The notes under the pieces were generated by a model, which was given only the letters and a program-made list of their open reading frames with translations, did no database searches and was not told the DNA's origin. From positions 1-5,235 of the forward strand of contig JAGCZM010000040.1 of assembly GCA_017960005.1 (NCBI GenBank): a stretch of 5,235 bases of DNA, read 5' to 3'. Source of the stretch: Eggerthellaceae bacterium (GTDB lineage: Bacteria; Actinomycetota; Coriobacteriia; Coriobacteriales; Eggerthellaceae). This document shows, piece by piece, positions 1-5,235 of the stretch (position 1 is its first letter; each line of letters opens with the position of its first letter). The translations under genes were made by a program, and so were the position numbers.

Positions 1-716
1 GTGACAGTCGAGGGCAAACCTGTGAACAGGATGACCTTCTCGTTGGCGTTGACCTTGACGCTGAACTCTTTCTAATCGCCCTTCTTCAAACCGACGATGC
101 CGTTATCGAAAGCGACGGGAAGCATGCCCATACCCAAAGAGTACAGACGGGAGTCGCTGTTGAGGTTGCTCAAAGCGTTGCCGGCTTGGTCTTTGGCGGA
201 AAGCTTGATTTCGGCAAAGCCGTCGGATTTGATCTTGCCCTTATCGCCCGCGTCCTCGAAATCATAGGAGCTTTGCATGATCTCTTTGATTTCTGCATCG
301 ATGTCATCCTCGGTGACCTCGACCTTGGGAAGTTTGACTTCGACGGGATCGTAAGAAGACAGATCAAACGAGGGTTTGACCGCGGAGGTAAACGCGAAGG
401 TGTAATCCTCCCCATATACGGCAGGGTCTGCCTGCACGAAATCCGGATCGCCCATCAAGAACAAATCGTTGTCGTCGATGACGCTCGGCAACACGTCGTT
501 GATGAGCTTTTCGGTGGCATCGGCAACAACGGCGCCTTTGCCGAGGTGCTGGTCGATGATTTGCTTGGGTGCTTTACCCGGTCTGAACCCCCGGAAGGTG
601 TATTTTTTGGCATAGGATTTGTATTGGTTGTCGATGCATGATTTGACATCGTCCGAAGCTACGGTAACACTGACTTTGATCTTGCCGTCTTCTAGGTTCT
701 CAATATTGGTTTTCAC
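1..716 (-). pseudogene. tig: Trigger factor, interrupted by an in-frame amber stop and cut by the left window edge
   Basis: Trigger factor is the ribosome-bound chaperone that receives nascent chains at the exit tunnel and also has prolyl isomerase activity. Counting from an upstream ATG at 728, the reading frame has the ribosome-binding domain at about residues 1-115, with the docking signature GFRPGKAP at 47-54. A linker follows, then the start of the FKBP-type isomerase domain from about 160, including FDNGIVGLKKGD at 207-218. A TAG at 72-74 then ends the frame, where family members continue the isomerase domain. The same frame stays open beyond it (KEFSVKVNANEKVILFTGL and onward) to base 1, in the style of a trigger factor, so one nonsense change or sequencing error explains the break. 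Full-length relatives are roughly 430-450 residues; the intact part here is 214-218. I prefer the GTG start at 716, giving MKTNIENLEDGKIKV. The ATG at 728 would add only four codons. Identity is very secure. Whether the break is biological cannot be told from one read of the sequence. Confidence 0.9.
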
Positions 717-721
717 AAAAA

Positions 722-726
722 CTCCC
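722..726 (-). promoter_or_regulatory. Ribosome binding site that decides the tig start (GGGAG)
   Basis: Read on the minus strand, GGGAG lies 5 bases before the GTG at 716-714. The ATG at 728 overlaps this GGGAG and has only a weak AGAG upstream. The protein starting at the GTG, MKTNIENLEDG, also matches the usual short N-terminus of trigger factors. This favours GTG over ATG but does not prove it. Confidence 0.5.
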
Positions 727-804
727 ATCGATAATCTCTATTTCGATAAAGAACAAAAGTGCTTGCTCACCTGCACAAGCCCCCTGTTCAGCCTAACCTT
801 TGCA

Positions 805-819
805 TTATCTCACAGATAA
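805..819. repeat. 15-bp perfect palindrome, TTATCT-CAC-AGATAA
   Basis: Two 6-base arms, TTATCT (805-810) and AGATAA (814-819), are exact reverse complements separated by CAC. The element lies about 90 bases upstream of the tig start and about 70 bases upstream of the -35 box for tRNA-His. It overlaps a possible minus-strand -10 (GATAAT, 809-804), though I could not find a good matching -35. An operator for a dimeric regulator is one reading. It has no T-tract, so it is not a normal terminator. Confidence 0.4.
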
Positions 820-874
820 GCGTCATGCACCATACATACAAACCCTTCAAACCCGAGAAATTGAGCGTTCGGAG

Positions 875-886
875 GATAACTTTATC
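875..886. repeat. 12-bp perfect palindrome, GATAA-CT-TTATC
   Basis: GATAA (875-879) and TTATC (882-886) are exact reverse complements separated by two bases. The element ends directly against the -35 hexamer of the tRNA-His promoter (887-892). It shares its half-site with the palindrome at 805-819 but in the opposite arrangement. A regulator or upstream activating site is possible. Chance in an AT-rich promoter region is the alternative. Confidence 0.3.
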
Positions 887-915
887 TTGATTAGGTACTA
901 TACAACCCGTATAAT
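887..915 (+). promoter_or_regulatory. Sigma70-type promoter of tRNA-His
   Basis: The -35 is TTGATT (887-892), the spacer is 17 bases, and the -10 is a perfect TATAAT (910-915). Transcription would start near 922, about ten bases before the tRNA, leaving a very short leader to be removed by RNase P. This is the strongest promoter match in the window. Confidence 0.85.
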
Positions 916-931
916 TTGCCCTTGCGCAAAC

Positions 932-1009
932 GGTGGATGTGGCCTAGTTGGCTAAGGCGCCAGATTGTGGCTCTGGAGATCGAGGGTTCGAGTCCCTTCA
1001 TCCACCCCA
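932..1009 (+). tRNA. tRNA-His (anticodon GTG)
   Basis: The cloverleaf is complete. The acceptor arms are GTGGATG (933-939) and CATCCAC (999-1005). The D stem is GCCT/AGGC, and the anticodon stem CCAGA/TCTGG encloses the loop TTGTGGC with anticodon GTG at 967-969. The T loop is TTCGAGT and CCA is encoded at 1007-1009. The identity is confirmed by the extra 5' base G932 (G-1) facing the discriminator C1006, the hallmark recognised by histidyl-tRNA synthetase. It has its own strong promoter, and no T-tract terminator follows it, so some transcripts may run into tRNA-Lys 76 bases downstream. Confidence 0.97.
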
Positions 1010-1020
1010 GTGCGGCAAAC

Positions 1021-1049
1021 TTGCATACTTGTGTGGGCTGCACTAAAAT
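1021..1049 (+). promoter_or_regulatory. Probable promoter of tRNA-Lys
   Basis: The -35 is TTGCAT (1021-1026), the spacer is 17 bases, and the -10 is TAAAAT (1044-1049). The start would fall near 1056, about 30 bases before the tRNA. The match is weaker than that of tRNA-His, so co-transcription from the upstream promoter is also possible. Confidence 0.6.
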
Positions 1050-1061
1050 GCACCCTCGCAC
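1031..1061 (+). other. Imperfect stem-loop between tRNA-His and tRNA-Lys
   Basis: GGG (1035-1037) and TGCA (1039-1042) pair with TGCA (1049-1052) and CCC (1053-1055). C1038 bulges out and the loop is CTAAAA. An outer GTG/CAC (1031-1033 with 1059-1061) can add to it across a small internal loop. No T-tract follows. The loop and 3' arm overlap the -10 of the tRNA-Lys promoter. In a read-through transcript it could act as a processing or weak termination structure, or it may be incidental. Confidence 0.3.
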
Positions 1062-1085
1062 AAATGCGAAACATATGAATTACTT

Positions 1086-1161
1086 GGGCCGTTAGCTTAG
1101 TTGGTAGAGCAGGGGACTCTTAATCCCAAGGTCCGGGGTTCGAGTCCCCGACGGCCCACCA
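1086..1161 (+). tRNA. tRNA-Lys (anticodon CTT)
   Basis: This is a 76-base cloverleaf. The acceptor arms are GGGCCGT (1086-1092) and ACGGCCC (1151-1157), with discriminator A1158 and encoded CCA (1159-1161). The D stem is GCTT/GAGC. The anticodon loop CTCTTAA carries CTT at 1119-1121. The T stem is CGGGG/CCCCG with loop TTCGAGT. The anticodon stem GGGGA/TCCCA has four pairs and a G-A mismatch at the outermost position (27-43), where most tRNA-Lys genes keep a full pair. Everything else looks functional. It is followed after 11 bases by a strong terminator. The CTT isoacceptor reads AAG only; a TTT isoacceptor must be elsewhere. Confidence 0.96.
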
Positions 1162-1172
1162 CCCAAAACGAC

Positions 1173-1197
1173 AAACTCCCCTTCCGGGGAGTTTTTT
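1173..1197 (+). terminator. Rho-independent terminator after tRNA-Lys, probably bidirectional
   Basis: A 9-bp perfect stem (AAACTCCCC, 1173-1181 with 1186-1194, allowing for its A/T end) closes a TTCC loop. The T-run at 1192-1197 follows the GC core. On the minus strand the same stem has a GGAA loop and is followed by TTTGTCGTTTT, so it can also end the tRNA-Leu transcript coming from the other side. It sits between two converging tRNA genes, which fits a shared terminator. Confidence 0.88.
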
Positions 1198-1219
1198 GTT
1201 GAATTCGAAGAAGAAAACC

Positions 1220-1303
1220 TGGTGCGGGCGAAAGGACTTGAACCTTCACGGGTTGCCCCAGTGGCACCTAAAACCACCGCGTCTGCCATTCCGCCACGCC
1301 CGC
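1220..1303 (-). tRNA. tRNA-Leu (anticodon TAG)
   Basis: This is an 84-base class II tRNA. The acceptor arms are GCGGGCG (minus strand from 1303) and CGCCCGC, followed by discriminator A and encoded CCA (plus-strand TGG, 1220-1222). The anticodon stem GTGGT/GCCAC, with one G-T pair, encloses the loop TTTAGGT with TAG at 1270-1268. The long variable arm has a GGG-CAA-CCC core, as expected for leucine, and the T loop is TTCAAGT. The isoacceptor reads CUA and probably other CUN codons. It has its own promoter upstream and converges on tRNA-Lys across the shared hairpin at 1173-1197. Confidence 0.96.
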
Positions 1304-1331
1304 ATGAACAAGGGTTAAAAGACGAGGCCTG

Positions 1332-1360
1332 ATTATACCCGTACACCCACAATTTACCAA
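1332..1360 (-). promoter_or_regulatory. Sigma70-type promoter of tRNA-Leu
   Basis: On the minus strand there is TTGGTA (1360-1355), a 17-base spacer and a perfect TATAAT (1337-1332). The predicted start is near 1325, giving a leader of roughly 20 bases before the mature tRNA end at 1303. Confidence 0.75.
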
Positions 1361-1400
1361 CATAAGCCACGCACACCCCTCAAAAACCTTTATGCTCGGG

Positions 1401-1406
1401 TAGAAT
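1401..1406 (+). promoter_or_regulatory. Candidate -10 box (TAGAAT) for the antiporter gene
   Basis: TAGAAT matches the -10 consensus at five of six positions and lies about 70 bases before the antiporter start. No recognisable -35 is found 16-18 bases upstream, so this is tentative. The rest of the 1304-1475 gap holds the divergent tRNA-Leu promoter and nothing else I can support. Confidence 0.3.
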
Positions 1407-1460
1407 GCAAACCGATACAAAACAGCGCATTTTCAACCGGACTCCGTCGTTTTAAAAGAA

Positions 1461-1466
1461 AGGAAG
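1461..1466 (+). promoter_or_regulatory. Ribosome binding site of the antiporter gene (AGGAAG)
   Basis: An A-rich stretch leads into AGGAAG, 9 bases before the ATG at 1476. This supports that start over any internal methionine. Confidence 0.7.
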
Positions 1467-1475
1467 ACAGCCGAC

Positions 1476-3500
1476 ATGAACGCATTGTTGCTTGCGCTTT
1501 TGTTGCTTGCGGCTGTCTTACTCTCCTCGGTCATCGACCAGTTGGTCCCCCGTATTTCGCTTCCCCTCATCCAAATCTCGCTCGGCATCCTTATCGCGAT
1601 CACCACGCCGGGGCAAATCGAAATAGAAATCGATCCGAACCTGTTTTTGATCTTGTTCATCGCCCCGCTCATCTACAACGAATCGAAACGTCTCGATAAG
1701 GTCGAGCTTTGGGAAAACCGCGGGCCGGTGCTTTCTTTGGCCATCGGTTTGGTCGTGGTCACCGCGGTTGCGGTGGGATTCATGGTAAATGCCATCATCC
1801 CCTCTATCTCTTTGGCCGCAGCCATCGCCCTCGGTGCCGCATTAAGCCCCACCGACGCATCCGCCGTTGCCACCATGGCAGAAAACCTCAAGATTCCCAA
1901 GAAAACAAAAGAGGTCATCGTCGAGGAATCCATCGTCAACGACGCATCCGGCATCGTGGTGTTCCAATTTGCCATCGTTGCCGCCATCACCGGCATCGAG
2001 TTCAACGCGCTTTCGGCATCGGCACAATTTTTGCTGATGTTTTTCGGAGGCATCGCGGTAGGTCTGGTCTTGGGTATCCTTTCCAACTTGCTTTTGCGCG
2101 GAACCCGTAAGATCGGCCTGGAAAACACGACGTTTCATGTGCTGTTCGAGATATTCATTCCCTTCATCGTTTATTTGGTCGGCAACACCATCGGCGTATC
2201 CGCCATCATGGCAGTCGTTGCCGCGGGCGTTGTAAACATCATCGCGCCGCGCACCTTGGGACCGAGCGTATCCAGAATGAACATCGTCTCCTCAAGCGTA
2301 TGGGACGTGCTCACCTTCGCTTTAAACGGCATCGTCTTTGTCTTGCTGGGTACCCAACTTCCCCGCGTTATCCAAACCCAATGGGAAACGGACTTCATCT
2401 CAAACGGCGCGCTGATCGGGTTTGTGGCGCTCATCACCTTGGCATTGTTTGTCATACGCTTTGCCTGGGTCGTGGCCATGGATTACCGGCGCTTCAGAAA
2501 ACGCCATAAGAAAAAGAAGTTCGGAGCCGAAGAATGGAGGCTGAGTGCCATCACCGCCCTGTCTGGTGCCCGCGGTACCATCACCTTGTCAATCGCGCTT
2601 TCCATCGATCAGGCGGTGCCTCAGCGAAGCCTCATCATCTTCTTGGTATCCGGCGCCATCATGCTCACACTGCTCATATCCACATTCGTGGTGCCCTTAA
2701 TCGCTCCGAGGAAAAAGCAGACCTCCGAGCGTCAAATGGCAAAGATTGAGATGGAGGCCCGCATCGAGATTCTTCGCAACGTCATCAGCGATCTCGCCCT
2801 GGCCGAAACCCCCGAAAACTCCCATGCCGTTGCCACCGTCATGAAATCCTACGAAGACCGCATCGGTGTCTTGGAAGGACCGCGCGGCCATGCCAAAGAC
2901 CGCCTTGCGCCCGATTTACGCAGGCAGGCCATCAAATGGGAACGCGATTACGTAGAAGATGCCATCAAAGAACACCGTGTCGACGAAAACATCGGCTACC
3001 GATACCTGTCGCACATCGCGTCCATCGAGCGTATGATCGGTTCCAAAAACGAATCCCAAAAACGCACCCTCGCTCAGATAAGGGCTCAGATAAACGCCAA
3101 AGTGCTCAACATCTACGACAATTTAGTCGCCCTCATGCCCACCGCCGTCATCAAGCCTCTCGACGCGATGTATCAGGCGTTTTTGGTCGAATGCCACGAA
3201 CATGTCATATCGCAGCTGCAGCGTATCCTCAAAAGCAACCGCAAGATCCCCTCCGATGTGGTCTCCTCACTCATAAACGAATACCAAACCGAAATCGAGG
3301 AAGCAAAACGCAACGGTTCTTTGACCATAGAAAACGATGAAGACAAGCAGATCCTAAACGACGTGCGTCGTTTAAGCACCGAACTGGAACTCTCTCAAAT
3401 CCAAAAGATGTATGAAGAAGGACGTCTCGAGCGCAAGACCGTACGCCAGATGCGCGAAAACGTATACGTCATGCAGTTGGATATCGAAGGCAGAATCTAA
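1476..3500 (+). CDS. CPA1-family Na+/H+ antiporter (NhaP/YjcE-like) with long C-terminal cytosolic domain
   Basis: This is an inner-membrane cation/proton exchanger of the monovalent cation:proton antiporter-1 family, which exports Na+ (possibly also K+ or Li+) in exchange for protons for pH and salt homeostasis. The first ~410 of 674 residues are hydrophobic, with about 12-13 membrane segments. Family motifs visible are SPTD at 124-127, the acidic ion-site motif ESIVND at 151-156 with the N155-D156 pair, VWDVLTFALNGIVFVLLG at 275-292, and SGARGT at 363-368 with the conserved Arg366. Residues ~411-674 are charged and helix-prone, with no membrane segment and no domain I recognise. They probably form a cytosolic regulatory region, as the tails of this family often do. 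The start is supported by AGGAAG upstream. The gene stands alone on its strand. It ends in TAA, 4 bases from the convergent argS stop. Family assignment is secure; ion preference cannot be read from sequence. Confidence 0.93.
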   Translation: MNALLLALLLLAAVLLSSVIDQLVPRISLPLIQISLGILIAITTPGQIEIEIDPNLFLILFIAPLIYNESKRLDKVELWENRGPVLSLAIGLVVVTAVAVGFMVNAIIPSISLAAAIALGAALSPTDASAVATMAENLKIPKKTKEVIVEESIVNDASGIVVFQFAIVAAITGIEFNALSASAQFLLMFFGGIAVGLVLGILSNLLLRGTRKIGLENTTFHVLFEIFIPFIVYLVGNTIGVSAIMAVVAAGVVNIIAPRTLGPSVSRMNIVSSSVWDVLTFALNGIVFVLLGTQLPRVIQTQWETDFISNGALIGFVALITLALFVIRFAWVVAMDYRRFRKRHKKKKFGAEEWRLSAITALSGARGTITLSIALSIDQAVPQRSLIIFLVSGAIMLTLLISTFVVPLIAPRKKQTSERQMAKIEMEARIEILRNVISDLALAETPENSHAVATVMKSYEDRIGVLEGPRGHAKDRLAPDLRRQAIKWERDYVEDAIKEHRVDENIGYRYLSHIASIERMIGSKNESQKRTLAQIRAQINAKVLNIYDNLVALMPTAVIKPLDAMYQAFLVECHEHVISQLQRILKSNRKIPSDVVSSLINEYQTEIEEAKRNGSLTIENDEDKQILNDVRRLSTELELSQIQKMYEEGRLERKTVRQMRENVYVMQLDIEGRI

Positions 3501-3504
3501 AACC

Positions 3505-5187
3505 CTACATACGCTCGGGTGTCGAAACGCCGAGCAAGTTCAAAGAAAGCGCAAGCACGATGCGTGTGGCGTCGCACAGTGCCAAACGGGCCGCCTGCAG
3601 CGCCTCGTCCTCGCAAATCACATGGCAGTTGGTATAGAACTGGTGATACAGCGCCGCCAGATCCTGGGCATAGCGCGCAACGCGATGAGGAGCTCTGTCG
3701 CGTGCGGCTATCTGGACGCACTCGATGAACTCATCGAGTTTGCGCATGAGCGCAAGCTCGGATTCGTGGGTAAGCATCGACAGGTCATTCGGGAGAGCGA
3801 CTCCTTGCACAACCTCCGTCCCGAAAGCCTTTCTGATGACCGAACAGATACGGGCATGGGCGTATTGGACGTAGTAGACCGGGTTGGTGGCGTCTTGTTT
3901 TTTCGCAAGCTCTATATCGAAATCTATCTGCTGATCGGATGAGCGCGTGAGCATCATGAAGCGCGTGGCATCCACGCCCACTTCCTCCAGGACCTCATCG
4001 AAGGTAATCATTTCGCCGGTACGCTTCGACATGCGCACGACCTCGCCGTCGCGATACAGATTGACGAGCTGCCCCAACACGACCTCGAGGCTTCCCGGAT
4101 AGCCCCATGCCTCAAGCATGGCTTCGCAGCGTTTCACGTAGCCGTGATGGTCGGCACCCCAGATGTCGATGAGGTGGTCGAATCCGCGTTGCAATTTGTC
4201 GTAGTGATACGCGATATCGCTCATGAAGTAGGTGAATTCGCCGTTTTCTTTGATTAAAACGCGGTCCTTGTCATCGTCGTAATCGGTCGATTTGAACCAC
4301 AAAGCGTTGTCCTTTTTGTACAGACAGCCCTTCTTGTCCATGTACGCAAGCGCACGATCAATTGCGGTGGTGCCGGTTTTGTCGGCAGTGTACAGACTTC
4401 TTTCGGAAAACCAAACATCGAAGGTGGTTCCAAACGAAGACAGGGTGTTTTTCATGGAAGAAAGCATGCGCTTGTAGCCGATTTCTTTGAACGCGGCCAC
4501 GCGCTCTTCTTCGGAAACCTTCGCCCACTTGGTGCCGTCTTCATCGAGTATCTCTTTGGCCAAGTCGATGACGTAGGCTCCCCCGTAGAAACTCTCGGGC
4601 TGTTCGAACCCGACTCCCAACAGCTCCATGTAGCGAAGCGAAATGGATTTGCCGAAGGTATCGAGTTGCACGCCGTGGTCGTTGATGTAAAACTCTTCGG
4701 TGACGTTGTATCCGGCATGGCGCATGATGCGGGCGATGGCATCGCCCAAAGTCGCCCAACGCCCATGTCCCACATGCATGGGACCGGTCGGGTTTGCCGA
4801 GACATACTCGATATTGACGGCACACGGAGAGGTAATCTTCTCCCCTTTGCCGTAATCCTTACCCGACAAAAGCACGTCTTTGACAACGCCTTGGAGGGCT
4901 TTGTCGGTAATCCTGAAGTTGATAAAACCCGGTCCCGCGATCTCGCATGAGGCGATGACGTCGTTTGCGGGGAGATGGTCGATGATGGTTTGCGCAACGA
5001 TACGGGGATTTGCGTGCAGCGCTTTGGCGCAACGCATGGCAACCGTGGACGCCCAATCACCGTTGGTTTCGTCCTTGGGACGCTCCAAGCAGCAATCGGG
5101 CAAATCGATGATATTGAATCCGCTTTCCTCAAACGCGGATTCAATGGCGCTTGCTACCAATTGCTCGAGTTTGGATTTGATTTGCAT
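3505..5187 (-). CDS. argS: Arginine--tRNA ligase (arginyl-tRNA synthetase)
   Basis: This cytoplasmic class I synthetase charges tRNA-Arg with arginine using ATP. At 560 residues it is the usual full length. The N-terminal additional domain, which contacts the tRNA D-loop, covers about residues 1-90 and ends in GPGFINFRI. The Rossmann catalytic core starts at NIEYVSANPTGPMHVGHGR, with the HIGH-type motif HVGH at 138-141. The KMSKS-type motif is RMSKR at 385-389. From about 435 (NPVYYVQYAHARI) onward is the helical DALR anticodon-binding domain. The C-terminus ends in PERM, as in many ArgRS proteins, and is followed by TAG, so TAG works as a normal stop in this genome. A GGGGA lies just ahead of the ATG. 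A tRNA gene, probably tRNA-Arg, ends 31 bases upstream on the same strand, which suggests co-transcription. Convergent with the antiporter gene. Confidence 0.97.
   Translation of the reverse strand: MQIKSKLEQLVASAIESAFEESGFNIIDLPDCCLERPKDETNGDWASTVAMRCAKALHANPRIVAQTIIDHLPANDVIASCEIAGPGFINFRITDKALQGVVKDVLLSGKDYGKGEKITSPCAVNIEYVSANPTGPMHVGHGRWATLGDAIARIMRHAGYNVTEEFYINDHGVQLDTFGKSISLRYMELLGVGFEQPESFYGGAYVIDLAKEILDEDGTKWAKVSEEERVAAFKEIGYKRMLSSMKNTLSSFGTTFDVWFSERSLYTADKTGTTAIDRALAYMDKKGCLYKKDNALWFKSTDYDDDKDRVLIKENGEFTYFMSDIAYHYDKLQRGFDHLIDIWGADHHGYVKRCEAMLEAWGYPGSLEVVLGQLVNLYRDGEVVRMSKRTGEMITFDEVLEEVGVDATRFMMLTRSSDQQIDFDIELAKKQDATNPVYYVQYAHARICSVIRKAFGTEVVQGVALPNDLSMLTHESELALMRKLDEFIECVQIAARDRAPHRVARYAQDLAALYHQFYTNCHVICEDEALQAARLALCDATRIVLALSLNLLGVSTPERM
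3513..3535. other. Stem-loop at the convergent 3' ends, inside the argS coding end
   Basis: GCTCGG (3513-3518) pairs with CCGAGC (3530-3535), and two further pairs close around a TCGAAA loop. It lies within the last codons of argS and just beyond the antiporter stop. There is no strong T-run on either side; the minus strand has only GGTTTTA after the argS stop. It may stabilise the antiporter mRNA end or slow polymerase, but it is not a classic terminator. Confidence 0.3.
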
Positions 5188-5190
5188 ATA

Positions 5191-5195
5191 TCCCC
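5191..5195 (-). promoter_or_regulatory. Probable ribosome binding site of argS (GGGGA)
   Basis: On the minus strand, GGGGA precedes the ATG at 5187 by only 3 bases. The spacing is short, so initiation may be moderate. No better upstream start exists before the tRNA end at 5219. Confidence 0.4.
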
Positions 5196-5218
5196 GTCGT
5201 AAACGATCTTTATAAAAA

Positions 5219-5235
5219 TGGCGCGCCCAGTAGGA
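5219..5235 (-). tRNA. 3' end of a tRNA, probably tRNA-Arg (cut by the window edge)
   Basis: Read on the minus strand, the last 17 bases give T, CCTAC, TGGGCGC, G and CCA. These fit the end of a T loop, the 3' T stem, the 3' acceptor strand, discriminator G73 and an encoded CCA. The implied 5' acceptor GCGCCCA resembles the GCGCCCG of several bacterial tRNA-Arg genes, and G73 is allowed for arginine. Position just upstream of argS agrees with that. The anticodon is outside the window, so the amino acid is an inference. Confidence 0.65.

Noticed and set aside
72..74. TAG in tig as a recoded sense codon (pyrrolysine or reassigned amber)
   Set aside because: argS ends at a TAG exactly where the family ends (PERM), so TAG terminates here. 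No pyl genes are visible, and trigger factor has no known need for a special residue at this site.
186..641. 151-codon plus-strand open frame
   Set aside because: It lies entirely antisense to the clear trigger factor frame, has no ribosome site and resembles no protein family.
1092..1376. 94-codon minus-strand open frame spanning the tRNA block
   Set aside because: It runs antisense through tRNA-Lys and through tRNA-Leu in the sense direction. GGMADAVVLGATGATREGSSPFA is the kind of peptide obtained by translating a tRNA-Leu gene, so it is a known type of false gene.
1304..1475. Possible small gene or riboswitch between tRNA-Leu and the antiporter
   Set aside because: No open frame with a ribosome site and no structured aptamer-like pattern is seen. 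The gap is explained by two promoter regions and the antiporter leader.
3412..3942. 176-codon plus-strand open frame overlapping the antiporter end and antisense to argS
   Set aside because: Both overlapped genes are unmistakable and full length, and this frame shows no motifs of its own.
4452..5144. 230-codon minus-strand open frame inside argS
   Set aside because: It is a frame-shifted shadow of argS, rich in Ser, Pro and Arg. The HVGH and RMSKR motifs lie in the argS frame.
1..5235. CRISPR arrays, insertion sequences, toxin-antitoxin pairs or defence genes
   Set aside because: No regularly spaced repeats, transposase-like frames, terminal inverted repeats or paired small genes were found. 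Although tRNAs are common integration sites, no attachment-site duplication of a tRNA end was seen.

Overview
The window looks like an ordinary housekeeping stretch of a bacterial chromosome of moderate GC. It has densely packed genes, sigma70-type promoters and tRNA genes that encode their own CCA ends. The style of the trigger factor, arginyl-tRNA synthetase and antiporter proteins is compatible with a gut or oral Coriobacteriia (Eggerthellaceae-like) actinobacterium. That placement is an impression from protein style, not a demonstrated assignment.

Layout from left to right: (1) On the minus strand, running off the left edge, is the trigger factor gene (tig). An in-frame TAG stops it inside its peptidyl-prolyl isomerase domain, yet the same frame stays open and TF-like up to the window edge. 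(2) A 215-base gap follows, holding the tig leader, two short GATAA/TTATC palindromes and a strong promoter. (3) A tRNA block comes next: tRNA-His(GTG) and tRNA-Lys(CTT) on the plus strand, each with its own well-spaced promoter, then a hairpin terminator, then tRNA-Leu(TAG) on the minus strand with its own promoter. The hairpin lies between the converging tRNAs and can serve both. (4) On the plus strand is a full-length CPA1 (NhaP/YjcE-like) Na+/H+ antiporter of 674 residues with a long hydrophilic C-terminal region. (5) On the minus strand, convergent and only 4 bases from the antiporter stop, is a full-length arginyl-tRNA synthetase gene (argS). (6) The last 17 bases are the 3' end of a further minus-strand tRNA, probably tRNA-Arg, just upstream of argS.

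Most of the genes serve translation: nascent-chain folding (tig), four tRNAs, and charging of tRNA-Arg (argS). The antiporter handles cation and pH homeostasis and appears unrelated to its neighbours. I see no mobile element, CRISPR array, toxin-antitoxin pair or defence system, and no convincing new multi-gene system. The points most worth a second look are the amber-interrupted tig, the apparent tRNA-Arg/argS pairing, and the GATAA-type palindromes between tig and tRNA-His.
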